A stretch of 64,000 nt of DNA from Cyanobacteria bacterium FACHB-DQ100. Its GTDB lineage: Bacteria; Cyanobacteriota; Cyanobacteriia; Leptolyngbyales; Leptolyngbyaceae. The DNA lies in NCBI GenBank assembly GCA_014695195.1, contig JACJNW010000039.1, positions 1 to 64,000 on the forward strand, given 5' to 3'. Position 1 is the first letter of the stretch. The number at the start of each line of letters is the position of its first letter. Positions 43,617 to 51,602 of the stretch are shown one piece after another. The position numbers and the translations under genes were made by a program. The notes beneath the pieces are model-generated. The model did no database searches and was not told the DNA's origin. It worked only from the letters and a program-made list of their open reading frames with translations.

Positions 43617-45643
43617 TAAGACAGCAAGTAGGTGTAGCCGCTTAAACTGCGCTCATAGTTCTGAAGCAGCAATTGTGACTCTTGTAAGGTAATGCGATCG
43701 TCTTCTAGCGCGTGTTCAGTTTGCAATCGAACGCTTTCGATCATGTCTTCCACATCGTATTGCACATAGCCCAGCACTTCCTTGATCGTGTCACCCCGAA
43801 CCACGTGCTGAATCTGATAGCCTTTAGGTGTGAGTTGAATGTGAACCGTATTGGTGTCCCCAAACAAGTTATGTAGGTTGCCCATGATTTCCTGGTATGC
43901 ACCACTAAGAAACATTCCCAGATAGTAAGGCTCACCCGGCTTGAGCGAATGGAGTTCTAACACTGATTTCACGTCGCGTAGATCGATGAATTGATCAATC
44001 TTGCCATCACTATCACAGGTTAAATCTGCCAGAGTTGCTCGCTTTGTCGGTTCTTCGTTGAGTCTATGAATTGGCATGATTGGGAAGAGTTGATCGATCG
44101 CCCAACTGTCCGGAGCCGACTGAAACACCGAGAGATTCATGTAATACATCGAAGCCATAATTTTCTCAAGGTCTTCGATGTCATCGGGAATGTACTCAAG
44201 TTGACGCGAAAATGTAATGATTTTATGGCAGCAAGACCAATACAATCGCTCTGCTCTGGCTCGTTCGGTCAAGCTGAGATAGCCAAATCCAAATAGATTC
44301 ACCGCCTCTTCTTTGAACTGAGCTGCATCGTGGTACATCTCTAGAAAGTTTTCACTGTTGATCGAGGTGTAAGTTTCATAGAGATTTTGGATGATTAGAT
44401 GTTCATCTTCTTGGGGAGGTTCGGGCGTTTCAACCGCGACATCACTTGTACCCAGAATGTCAAACACCAGCACCGATTGATGCGATGCGATCGCTCGTCC
44501 ACTTTCGCTAATTAAGGTTGGAACCGGAAGATTGGCAAGCGCACAAGCATCTCTCACGGCTGCAACCACATCATTCGCATAGTTCTGAGTGCTGTAGTTT
44601 TTCGAGGCGTGAAAGTTCGTTTGCGATCCGTCATAGTCCACGCCCAAACCGCCGCCCACATCGAGGTACTGCATATTCGCACCCAGTCTGCATAGTTCGA
44701 TATAGATGCGACTGGCTTCACGCATGGCTTCTTTCAGCACACTGATTGCTGAAATCTGAGAACCAATGTGGAAATGCAGCAATTGCAGACAGTCCAACAT
44801 ATCGGCTGCTTTCAGTTGGTTCACGGTATCAATGATTTCGGGAACTGTTAAGCCGAATTTTGCTCGATCGCCTGCCGAAGTTCCCCAGCGTCCGATGCCT
44901 TTCGCGCTCAGTTTTGCTCGAACCCCTAAAATCGGTTGAATGCCGAGTTTTTTACTGGCTTCGATCGCCAGTCCAACTTCTTCGATCTGCTCTAGAACAA
45001 TGATCGGCGTTTGTCCCAATCGTCTCGCTAACATCGCCGTTTCAATGTACTCCCGATCTTTGTAGCCGTTGCAGATCAGCAAGGCTCCAGGAGTTTTCAG
45101 CGACGCGAGAGCGATCATCAATTCCGGTTTTGATCCCGCTTCCAGCCCGAACTGATGCGGTTGACCAAAGCGCACCAAATCTTCGACCAAATGCCGTTGT
45201 TGGTTGCACTTAACCGGAAAGACCCCTTTGTAAACTCCGGGATAGCTGTAACGAGCGATCGCTTTTGCAAATGCAGAATTAATCCGCTCGACGCGATCCT
45301 CTAAAATATCCGAGAACCGAATCAGCAGCGGCAAACCAAGATTTCGTTGCTTTAGTGCATTCACCAAGTCAAACAAATCCAGCGATCCGCCGCGATTGCC
45401 TCTCGGTGAGACGGTGACGTGCCCCGCCGCATTAATTGAAAAGTACGGATCGCCCCAGCCCTGAATCCGATAAAGTTCTTCGCTATCTTCGATCGTCCAC
45501 TTTTTCGGCGCAGCCAGCAGAGTGGAGGATTTCCCGTTTTGCTTGCCGTTCGACTTACCATTCTTAGTTTTCAAATCCTCCTCTTGCAAGCCCGGATCTG
45601 GTGGTTGTTTTTCGGGCTTGACAGTAGCGGAGCGTTCTCCCAT
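43616..45643 (-). CDS. speA: biosynthetic arginine decarboxylase
   Basis: A 675-residue PLP enzyme converting arginine to agmatine for polyamine synthesis. It has the alanine-racemase-like fold typical of long bacterial SpeA. Seen: YKGVFPVKCNQQRHLVEDLV (PLP lysine near residue 143), FGLEAGSKPELMIALASLKT, GLTVPEIIDTVNQL, LLHFHIGSQISAISVLKEAM, QYLDVGGGLGVDYDGSQTNF and LISESGRAIASHQSVLVFDI. The C-terminal half ends YVQYDVEDMIESVRLQTEHA. The first 45 residues are Lys/Pro-rich and weakly conserved. It probably forms an operon with the histidine phosphatase. Divergent from ndk. Confidence 0.93.
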   Translation of the reverse strand: MGERSATVKPEKQPPDPGLQEEDLKTKNGKSNGKQNGKSSTLLAAPKKWTIEDSEELYRIQGWGDPYFSINAAGHVTVSPRGNRGGSLDLFDLVNALKQRNLGLPLLIRFSDILEDRVERINSAFAKAIARYSYPGVYKGVFPVKCNQQRHLVEDLVRFGQPHQFGLEAGSKPELMIALASLKTPGALLICNGYKDREYIETAMLARRLGQTPIIVLEQIEEVGLAIEASKKLGIQPILGVRAKLSAKGIGRWGTSAGDRAKFGLTVPEIIDTVNQLKAADMLDCLQLLHFHIGSQISAISVLKEAMREASRIYIELCRLGANMQYLDVGGGLGVDYDGSQTNFHASKNYSTQNYANDVVAAVRDACALANLPVPTLISESGRAIASHQSVLVFDILGTSDVAVETPEPPQEDEHLIIQNLYETYTSINSENFLEMYHDAAQFKEEAVNLFGFGYLSLTERARAERLYWSCCHKIITFSRQLEYIPDDIEDLEKIMASMYYMNLSVFQSAPDSWAIDQLFPIMPIHRLNEEPTKRATLADLTCDSDGKIDQFIDLRDVKSVLELHSLKPGEPYYLGMFLSGAYQEIMGNLHNLFGDTNTVHIQLTPKGYQIQHVVRGDTIKEVLGYVQYDVEDMIESVRLQTEHALEDDRITLQESQLLLQNYERSLSGYTYLLS

Positions 45644-45786
45644 CGTGGTTTTTCCTCATTGCAACGAATCTTCAAGCATCCAGTCTATCGCGTCCATCTG
45701 AAAACAGAAGTCTTTCATATCACCGGATTAACCGTTCTAAGATAATCTAGGTTCTGTAAATTTCACTTCATTTTTGGGAGTCCAGC

Positions 45787-46236
45787 TTGGAACGCACATT
45801 TTTAGCCATCAAGCCCGATGGCGTACAGCGCAAACTGATCGGTGAAATCATTCGCCGCTTTGAAACGAAGGGCTTTACCCTTGTCGGTTTGAAATTTATG
45901 AATGTCAGTCGCGAACTGGCAGAAAGCCATTACGGCGTTCACCGGGAACGTCCGTTTTTCGGCAGTCTGGTTGAATTCATCACTTCTGGCCCAGTCGTCG
46001 CAATGGTCTGGGAAGGCGATGGTGTGATTGCAGCAGCGCGGAAAGTGATCGGCGCAACCAATCCACTCACTGCTGAACCCGGAACAATCCGGGGTGATTT
46101 TGGTGCCAATATCGGACGTAATCTGATTCACGGGTCGGATGCGCCGGAAACTGCTCAAAGCGAGATTGCGCTTTGGTTTAAGGACGAAGAATTAGTGAAT
46201 TGGCAGCCCACCGTGCTGTCTTGGATTTACGAATAA
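45787..46236 (+). CDS. ndk: nucleoside diphosphate kinase
   Basis: A 149-residue enzyme that balances NTP and dNTP pools by phosphate transfer through a phosphohistidine. Seen: [60 protein letters not shown], and the active-site [17 protein letters not shown] with His near residue 115. The start is TTG at 45787: GGGAG at 45776-45780 is 6 bases upstream and no ATG precedes the conserved N-terminus. An intrinsic terminator follows the stop. Confidence 0.95.
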   Translation: MERTFLAIKPDGVQRKLIGEIIRRFETKGFTLVGLKFMNVSRELAESHYGVHRERPFFGSLVEFITSGPVVAMVWEGDGVIAAARKVIGATNPLTAEPGTIRGDFGANIGRNLIHGSDAPETAQSEIALWFKDEELVNWQPTVLSWIYE

Positions 46237-46273
46237 TCGCAATCCTGAATTGGCGGCAAATTGTCGATCGTGA

Positions 46274-46297
46274 CCCGGCGGCGTGCCGTCGGGTTTT
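46274..46297 (+). terminator. intrinsic terminator of ndk
   Basis: CCCGGCGG-CGTG-CCGTCGGG forms an 8-pair stem with a 4-base loop (one G-U pair), followed by TTTT. It lies 37 bases past the ndk stop, in the gap with the convergent TerC gene. Confidence 0.82.
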
Positions 46298-46303
46298 GAG
46301 CAA

Positions 46304-47053
46304 TTAAACCGGATCTTTTTCCGAAATGGGTTCAATTTCGGGCATGGCTTCGCTTTGGGATTCGGCGATCGCTTCAATCTCCGCGATATCATTTCGCTTA
46401 GAAAATCCCCATGCAAACACGATCGCAACCAGCGTAATCATCAACCATTCTGGCGGCACAAGCTGATCGTTCAGCACCCGCAACAGCAATCGAATTCCCA
46501 CAAATGAAACAGTAACGTAACCTGCATCTTCGAGGTGCGTGAATTCTTCTAGCCAATTGATAAATAAACCTGCCATAAACCGCAGCACTACGATCCCGAT
46601 CGTGCCGCCGAGCAAGATCAGCCAGGTTTCTTGAGAAACCGCGATCGCGGTCGTCACACTATCCAGCGAAAACGCCAAATCCGTAAAAGCAATTAACGGG
46701 ATCGCTTGCCACAGCGAAGAAAATCGGGGGCTGTGATGCGCTCCTTCTTCTTTCTCGGCAGAGGTGAAATACTGAAATGCCAGCCACAGCAGATAGAGCG
46801 CTCCCGCTAACTCAAATTGCCAGTACCCAATCACCCAAGATGCTGCCAAAATCAGCGATATCCGCAAGATATAGGCAACCACTAGCCCAATATTCAGGGC
46901 GCGACGCTCTAGTTCTAGGTCTTGCAAGCCCTGAGTTATTGCAGCAAGGGCGATCGCGTTATCTGCCGACAACACGCATTCCAAGGCAACTAAAACGATT
47001 AGGACTAGGAAGGATTGCGGATTGAGTTGGGCAGGAAGATTCAGATCTATCAT
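46304..47053 (-). CDS. TerC-family membrane protein
   Basis: A 249-residue integral membrane protein of the TerC family, linked to metal-ion (Mn/Ca) handling. The hallmark segment ALECVLSADNAIALAAITQG near residue 25, with the Asp-Asn pair, and FTDLAFSLDSVTTAIAVSQ near 125 carry the acidic residues common to TerC and manganese exporters. Seven hydrophobic segments are visible, with the last in YVTVSFVGIRLLLRVLND. The C-terminal tail is acidic. This gene lies next to the DnaA-box cluster and is transcribed away from it. Confidence 0.85.
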   Translation of the reverse strand: MIDLNLPAQLNPQSFLVLIVLVALECVLSADNAIALAAITQGLQDLELERRALNIGLVVAYILRISLILAASWVIGYWQFELAGALYLLWLAFQYFTSAEKEEGAHHSPRFSSLWQAIPLIAFTDLAFSLDSVTTAIAVSQETWLILLGGTIGIVVLRFMAGLFINWLEEFTHLEDAGYVTVSFVGIRLLLRVLNDQLVPPEWLMITLVAIVFAWGFSKRNDIAEIEAIAESQSEAMPEIEPISEKDPV

Positions 47054-47142
47054 TCCAGAATATTAAAGGGACGAGCAGCGGTAATCAGACATTCTATTAT
47101 CCCTTCTTGTGTCTAGATTGGCGACCACCGACCGGAGTATCA

Positions 47143-47180
47143 GCCTCCATTTTGCTCATATTCTCGAGCAAAATGGAGGC
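47143..47180. repeat. perfect inverted repeat, 15-bp arms with 8-base loop
   Basis: GCCTCCATTTTGCTC (47143-47157) is exactly complemented by GAGCAAAATGGAGGC (47166-47180), with ATATTCTC between. No T-run follows, so it is not a standard terminator. It lies about 100 bases left of the DnaA-box cluster and upstream of the TerC gene. It may be a protein-binding or strand-extrusion site, or a remnant. Confidence 0.75.
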
Positions 47181-47282
47181 TCGGAGACAGAGAATACCCA
47201 ATTCAGCCGCGGGATTTACAGCTTAGGCCGGAGAGGGCAGGAATCTTAACAAAACTTTACAAAGAAGCGGGTTTTCCCCAAA

Positions 47283-47611
47283 CTCTCCACAGCCTCTCCA
47301 CAGGTGATCGATTCCTTTTCCACACCTTTTCCACATCGAATAGAAAGTTTTCCACAGGGGATCGGGCTAGGATCGTCATTTTCCGGCAGACTGTGGAAAA
47401 GTCGAGTGCAATCCTGCTCACTGCTTGAGAATTACTTAATTTGTGAAGCGACATTAAGAAAAAATGGCTGAAATACCGATTCTATCGTTCAGTAATTTTG
47501 ATCTAGCAGCGGATTGTTACGTTTCTTGATGTTGATCTTCTGGCAGCGATCGCGCAGAATGTAGCGACTAACCGAAAGCGTTCAGCCGAGCCGCGATACA
47601 AGATTTCCACA
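47283..47611. other. candidate chromosomal replication origin (DnaA-box cluster, oriC)
   Basis: Four exact cyanobacterial DnaA boxes TTTTCCACA: plus strand at 47316-47324, 47327-47335 and 47348-47356, and inverted (TGTGGAAAA) at 47392-47400. Three near-matches: CTCTCCACA at 47283-47291 and 47294-47302, and ATTTCCACA at 47603-47611. Boxes are packed into about 120 bases, followed by an AT-rich stretch near 47420-47480 that could unwind. No gene occupies the region. Genes to the left (terC-like, speA, gyrA, kinases) are mostly transcribed leftward, consistent with replication moving away. Confidence 0.75.
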
Positions 47612-47719
47612 GCCCTGGAGATTGGAAAGAGCGACCGGACTGGCGTAGATTTCTGTTGCAGATTTTTGCAGAAATTCGAGGGTTAGCTCACCTACTGACG
47701 ATTCATTATTTGAGGTTTG

Positions 47720-47950
47720 ATGGATATGGATAGCAATATCAGTCTTTTTGTTGAAATTCCCGAAGCCCTACATCAATCATTCCAGTCGTTTCTCGATTCC
47801 CGTCCCGATTGGGATCAAGACCGAGTGATGTCTGCGGCGCTGTCTTTGTTCCTGCTGCAAAACCGCCCAGCAAATGAACGTCAAACCGATCGTCAGACAG
47901 CGCGGATTTATCTCGATTCCATCTTTAAGCGTCCGGTTGAACAGATTTAA
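47720..47950 (+). CDS. DUF2811 protein
   Basis: A 76-residue protein of the cyanobacterial DUF2811 family: NISLFVEIPEALHQSFQSFL, RPDWDQDRVMSAALSLFLLQ and ARIYLDSIFKRP. The IPEALHxSxQxxLDxRPDWDQDR-type helix pair resembles a ribbon-helix-helix or small DNA-associated fold, but no function is known. ATG 47720 or 47726 may be the start (GAGG at 47712-47715). It is directly next to the candidate origin, which raises the possibility of a role in replication or chromosome handling (inference). Confidence 0.8.
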   Translation: MDMDSNISLFVEIPEALHQSFQSFLDSRPDWDQDRVMSAALSLFLLQNRPANERQTDRQTARIYLDSIFKRPVEQI

Positions 47951-48072
47951 CTGTTTCGATTGGAACCTAGAAGCAGTGGATTAGAAGTCCGACGCTCTAG
48001 CATTCGGTCGAGCCGATTCAAGCATTATCGATTTCCGAACTGTACGTTCCTCATAACCTTGTTTGCCTCATC

Positions 48073-48867
48073 ATGCCTTATCAGATTTCTGCGACAAAAC
48101 TTCAGGCGTATAGTCGCTGTCCCTATGCGTACTATTTGCGGTACGAGCGGCGGCTTACGAGCAATGATTTCTTCGGTTCAGCAGCGTTGGGAACGGCACT
48201 GCATCAAGCGTTGGCAATGGTTCATCGGGACTGGCACTACCACGATTCTGTCCCCGATTTAGCCTGGGTGCATCGCTGCTGGGAAGAGCATTCAACCGGC
48301 TTGACTCCGAGCCAAGTTGAAGATGGTCGATCGATTCTTGAGCGTTATTACGAGAAGTTCATTTTGAATGCTCCGTCGTTACGCCAACCGTTAGCAGTTG
48401 AAGGAAGAATTCAGGCGTTTTTGCGCGTCGAAAGCCTCGAATTCTGTATTACGGGAAGATACGATCGGATCGACTATCTCAATGATGGGTTAGAGCTAAT
48501 CGATTACAAGTCGAGCCGCGATCTGAAGGTTCCAGAGTCTGATGAGATGGATTTGCAGATCGGATTGTATTACCTGGCGTTGGAGCAGACTTATCAACAA
48601 AGTTTGAAGTATCTCACCTTGCTGTTTTTGCGAACGGGCGAGAAGGTTCGGTATCGAGCCACTCGCAGACATAAAAAGCAAGTGCAAGCGGTGATTTCAG
48701 ATTTGGCGGTACGGTTGCGCCATGATGAAACATGGGAGCCAATACCAGGGAAGCAATGCGATCGTTGTGCATATTTCCGGTATTGTTCTGCGGTGAATGT
48801 TAACCCGGCTCCGTTGCCTACAACGGTTAGTGCAACTCCTGAGTTACAGCTTGCACTGGGATTGTAG
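48073..48867 (+). CDS. PD-(D/E)XK nuclease-family protein (RecB/Cas4-like) with Cys cluster
   Basis: A 264-residue nuclease of the RecB C-terminal family. Seen: ISATKLQAYSRCPYAYYLRY (Cys plus QxxxYxxCPxxY-like opening), ALGTALHQALAMVHRDWHYH (His), VEGRIQAFLRVESLEFCITG and GRYDRIDYLNDGLELIDYKS (GxxDRID with D, then IDYKSSR with Asp-Tyr-Lys), the catalytic core. The C-terminal CDRCAYFRYCSAV with the N-terminal Cys can form a 4Fe-4S cluster as in AddB/Cas4-type nucleases. It is probably a single-strand DNA exonuclease for repair. It sits close to the candidate origin; no CRISPR array is in the window. Confidence 0.86.
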   Translation: MPYQISATKLQAYSRCPYAYYLRYERRLTSNDFFGSAALGTALHQALAMVHRDWHYHDSVPDLAWVHRCWEEHSTGLTPSQVEDGRSILERYYEKFILNAPSLRQPLAVEGRIQAFLRVESLEFCITGRYDRIDYLNDGLELIDYKSSRDLKVPESDEMDLQIGLYYLALEQTYQQSLKYLTLLFLRTGEKVRYRATRRHKKQVQAVISDLAVRLRHDETWEPIPGKQCDRCAYFRYCSAVNVNPAPLPTTVSATPELQLALGL

Positions 48868-48973
48868 AGTTTTGATATTGGTTCTTGGCTTCGTTTTGAG
48901 CGGAGGACTCATCGAACGGACGTTGTTTTCAGCATTGTTCAATATTGTTCAATGCCTTGGGTGGGTGTGCAGT

Positions 48974-49162
48974 ATGAATCGTTTTATTGCTTACGCTAGA
49001 AAGTCTTCTAGCGCTCCGTTTCTCGTTTCAATTTATCGGGATTACCAAACCTTCAGTGGTTACGGTGCGGTTTGTTATTCTGCTCGCGATCGTCGAACCA
49101 TTCAAAAACCGCGCCAAGTCACTCAAGAGATTGTCTATTCCCCTACCTGGAAGTCGAGCTAG
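48974..49162 (+). CDS. possible small protein, 62 residues
   Basis: An open frame starting MNRFIAYARKSSSAPFLVS and ending TQEIVYSPTWKSS. It is basic and rich in Ser, Tyr and Arg, with no recognised domain. The ATG lacks a clear ribosome site, and the last 20 bases overlap the convergent pseudokinase gene. It may be a real short gene or a chance frame. Low confidence; reported because the gap between the nuclease and pseudokinase genes would otherwise be empty. Confidence 0.25.
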   Translation: MNRFIAYARKSSSAPFLVSIYRDYQTFSGYGAVCYSARDRRTIQKPRQVTQEIVYSPTWKSS

Positions 49163-50627
49163 AGTCGATCGATAGTTCATATTGAGTCGTTTTAGCTGTA
49201 TTGGGAACAATCACGATCTCATAGATGCCTGATCGAGTGACCTTTCCCGTCCAGGTTAATTGATCAAAGCTTTTCAGCAGCGTTGCATTGTCAGTAATGA
49301 TCCAAACGCTGACCGACTCTGCTTTTAGGTTGAGCTTCAATGTTTGACCTTGTTTGAATTGCGATCGGTAAACTTTTCCGATTCCATTCTTAAGTGTTCC
49401 ACTTGCACGAGCAGGGAGCGTTTCAAATTTGCTTTTGGTGATTTGGTCGCGGGCGATCGCATACCAGATTTGACCAAAGGTTCTGGGATTGAGAACTTTT
49501 CCTTCCTGTTCTGGGAAGTACGAGACAAATTGAGCATCGGTGAGCAGTTCGATTGCTCGTTCGCTGATCTCTTTATTGCTCGATAGCCAAGCATTGTAGT
49601 TAACACGTTTGTAGGTTCCAATGTCGCTACGAGCTTCTTGGCTTAATGTTTCTAGATGCTCTAGAAGCTTCTCTGGTGTTTGAACTCCCTTTGAGTCATC
49701 AACAATTTGCTGAAGCAGATTATCTCGAAGTCCTAATCGTTTCGATCGTTGCTGAACCGTTTCTTTGGCGGTTGCGGTTGGTGATGCTGTAGTATCCAGT
49801 GCGATCGGAGGTGATGTCTGTAAATTTGGTAGATAGTTGATCAGTCGATAAGCTGAGATTGCAGCCAGTCCGATCAGCACGAATGTAAAGACGATCGCAG
49901 CAAAATCCGGTTGATATGATGCCGATAAAGCTTGCATGACTTTTGCAGCCGAGGAATAACGGCTTTGCGGATTGGGAGAAAGCATTCGATCAAGGACTTG
50001 CGCTAATCGAGACTGAACATCAGCGCGATCGCGCCATTTCCAGGATTGTGTTGTTTCGTCGTAGAGTTCTTTCGGTTCGCATCCTGTCAGCAGCACGATC
50101 GATAAAACAGCTAACAGGTATAAATCTGCATCAAATTCCCGCTCTACAAAGCTCGCTTGCGTGAACTCGGCTAGCATTAATGAGCCATCTAAACGCTGAA
50201 TAATCGAATTGAGAGAAAGATTTTGGTGTGCAATCTCTCGTCGTTGCAGCGATCGCAGAATTGCTAGAATTTGCTTGAAAAACTGCGTCACTTCCTTTTC
50301 TGAGAAGATTCGTTTTTGCTCGAATAACTCACGATAGGAATGACCCTCCGTATAATCACGAACTAAGTAAAACCGATCAAAATCCACGATCGCGGCTTGA
50401 TAGTGCGCCACCTGACGAAGCTTTAAAGCTGGCAGCAATTCCTCATATTGTTCTTGCAAAAACGGTAACGCGCTTGGATCAATTGCAGAGATTTCTTCTA
50501 AGACACAAACCCCTTTTGTCGTTTGGTCGATCGCTAGATAGACCCATCCTGCTGCACTTTGATGCAGAATCTTTAAGACGCAGTAGCGGTCGCCCAAAAT
50601 CGTATCAACAGACAACGGTGTTTGCAT
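49143..50627 (-). CDS. pseudokinase with membrane segment and C-terminal PPC-like domain
   Basis: A 494-residue protein. The N-terminal 270 residues have the kinase fold: LGDRYCVLKILHQSAAGWVY, YLVRDYTEGHSYRELFEQKR, and a shared region LSPNPQSRYSSAAKVMQAL. The catalytic positions are lost: the VAIK lysine region reads VCVLEEIS, the HRD loop reads AHQNLSLNSIIQRLDG, and the DFG motif reads AEFTQ. A hydrophobic helix (FAAIVFTFVLIGLAAISAYR, about 275-295) crosses the membrane. The rest contains a beta-rich C-terminal domain (LNLKAESVSVWIITDNATLL). Inferred: a non-catalytic membrane receptor or scaffold. ATG 50627 starts the gene. Confidence 0.8.
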   Translation of the reverse strand: MQTPLSVDTILGDRYCVLKILHQSAAGWVYLAIDQTTKGVCVLEEISAIDPSALPFLQEQYEELLPALKLRQVAHYQAAIVDFDRFYLVRDYTEGHSYRELFEQKRIFSEKEVTQFFKQILAILRSLQRREIAHQNLSLNSIIQRLDGSLMLAEFTQASFVEREFDADLYLLAVLSIVLLTGCEPKELYDETTQSWKWRDRADVQSRLAQVLDRMLSPNPQSRYSSAAKVMQALSASYQPDFAAIVFTFVLIGLAAISAYRLINYLPNLQTSPPIALDTTASPTATAKETVQQRSKRLGLRDNLLQQIVDDSKGVQTPEKLLEHLETLSQEARSDIGTYKRVNYNAWLSSNKEISERAIELLTDAQFVSYFPEQEGKVLNPRTFGQIWYAIARDQITKSKFETLPARASGTLKNGIGKVYRSQFKQGQTLKLNLKAESVSVWIITDNATLLKSFDQLTWTGKVTRSGIYEIVIVPNTAKTTQYELSIDSSSTSR

Positions 50628-50877
50628 CACAAATCATTCAGCCAAGATCTAACTCTTGACTAATCATAGTATTTGTGTACTAAAATAGCATGATTCGATC
50701 GTAAAAGCGCGACAATCCAAATATGAAAAAAAGATAAACTTTACCTGTTATCAGATAAAAAAATTGAGGCACTCTAGCGATATCAAACTTACGACCTCTC
50801 TAATGCTGTGGGCAGTCCGCAACGCTGCCTGCTGCAATCGATGGCGTAAGTATGCTTCTTAATCTATAGGTGTTCTC

Positions 50878-51165
50878 ATGCGTCCTAACCCTTTGACTGA
50901 CTCGCGCCCCAAAATTAGCACGATGCCCCGTCCCCAAACGGAAGCAACAGCCTACCTGAATCTGTACAAACTCGCGATCGAGAAGAAGCGTCTTCAAACC
51001 GAACTTGACTCGATCGAACAGCGCCGCCATCGCATTCAAAAGCGATTATCATTTCTCGAAAGCCAGGTTTCTGAGATGCAAAGGGCATCGACTCCTAAGC
51101 TAACTTCTGTCACAAAAATTTCAGCTTCTGACTCTGCTCTGAATACCCTATTTTTAGAGTATTAA
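50878..51165 (+). CDS. small coiled-coil protein resembling gas-vesicle protein GvpV
   Basis: A 95-residue protein. Its start RPNPLTDSRPKISTMPRPQT is followed by AYLNLYKLAIEKKRLQTELD and SIEQRRHRIQKRLSFLESQV, a two-helix coiled coil. The STMPRPxTEAxAYLNLYKLxxEKxRL pattern resembles cyanobacterial GvpV-type proteins, but no other gas-vesicle genes are present here, so it may serve something else. An intrinsic terminator follows at 51189. The assignment is by resemblance and is not certain. Confidence 0.5.
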   Translation: MRPNPLTDSRPKISTMPRPQTEATAYLNLYKLAIEKKRLQTELDSIEQRRHRIQKRLSFLESQVSEMQRASTPKLTSVTKISASDSALNTLFLEY

Positions 51166-51188
51166 ACAAGCCTGAATCGTTGGCTAGA

Positions 51189-51221
51189 AAGCGCGATCAT
51201 TTCATACGATCGCGCTTTTTC
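51189..51221 (+). terminator. intrinsic terminator after the GvpV-like gene
   Basis: AAGCGCGATC, a 9-base loop ATTTCATAC and GATCGCGCTT make a perfect 10-bp stem followed by TTTT. It includes the GCGATCGC-like octamer GATCGCGC in the stem. It lies 24 bases past the stop. Confidence 0.85.
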
Positions 51222-51248
51222 GTTTGCATATTTTGTTTAAACATTTCG

Positions 51249-51602
51249 ATGTTTGAGTTCGATCACGTTACAACTGATGCCGCTGCATGGAGCATTCTCG
51301 AAGCAGAATTTAATCCAGCGAGGCTTCACGCTCAAGAAACAGTTTTTACGATCGGCAATGGCTATCTCGGTACACGCTCAACGCTGAAAAGATTGTTTCA
51401 GTCTATACCTCGCGTAATACAGAATTTCCGCTATCGGTAGCACTCCGAAGATACGGCTTGGGCAATCGCATGGCAAACCAGCGCCATTGCGATCGAAGGT
51501 GATCCCGTTGCTCAAGTTAGCGTCCGCACTGATTTGTCGCAGAATCAAGCAGTTTGTGAGACGATCGAACCTTCAATCCAACTCGAATTTGCACCGCTAT
51601 GA
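51249..51602 (+). pseudogene. GH65 sugar phosphorylase remnant
   Basis: Three pieces of a glycoside hydrolase family 65 (maltose/kojibiose/trehalose phosphorylase) protein can be read. From ATG 51249: MFEFDHVTTDAAAWSILEAE then ETVFTIGNGYLGTRST, the N-terminal signature. In another frame from about 51379: EKIVSVYTSRNTEFPLSVAL. Back in the first frame from 51441: HSEDTAWAIAWQTSAIAIEG and DPVAQVSVRTD, the usual next block, ending at TGA 51600. A normal protein is near 750-800 residues, so the middle and the catalytic C-terminal part are deleted. The end overlaps the ATG of the DUF3598 gene. Confidence 0.75.
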
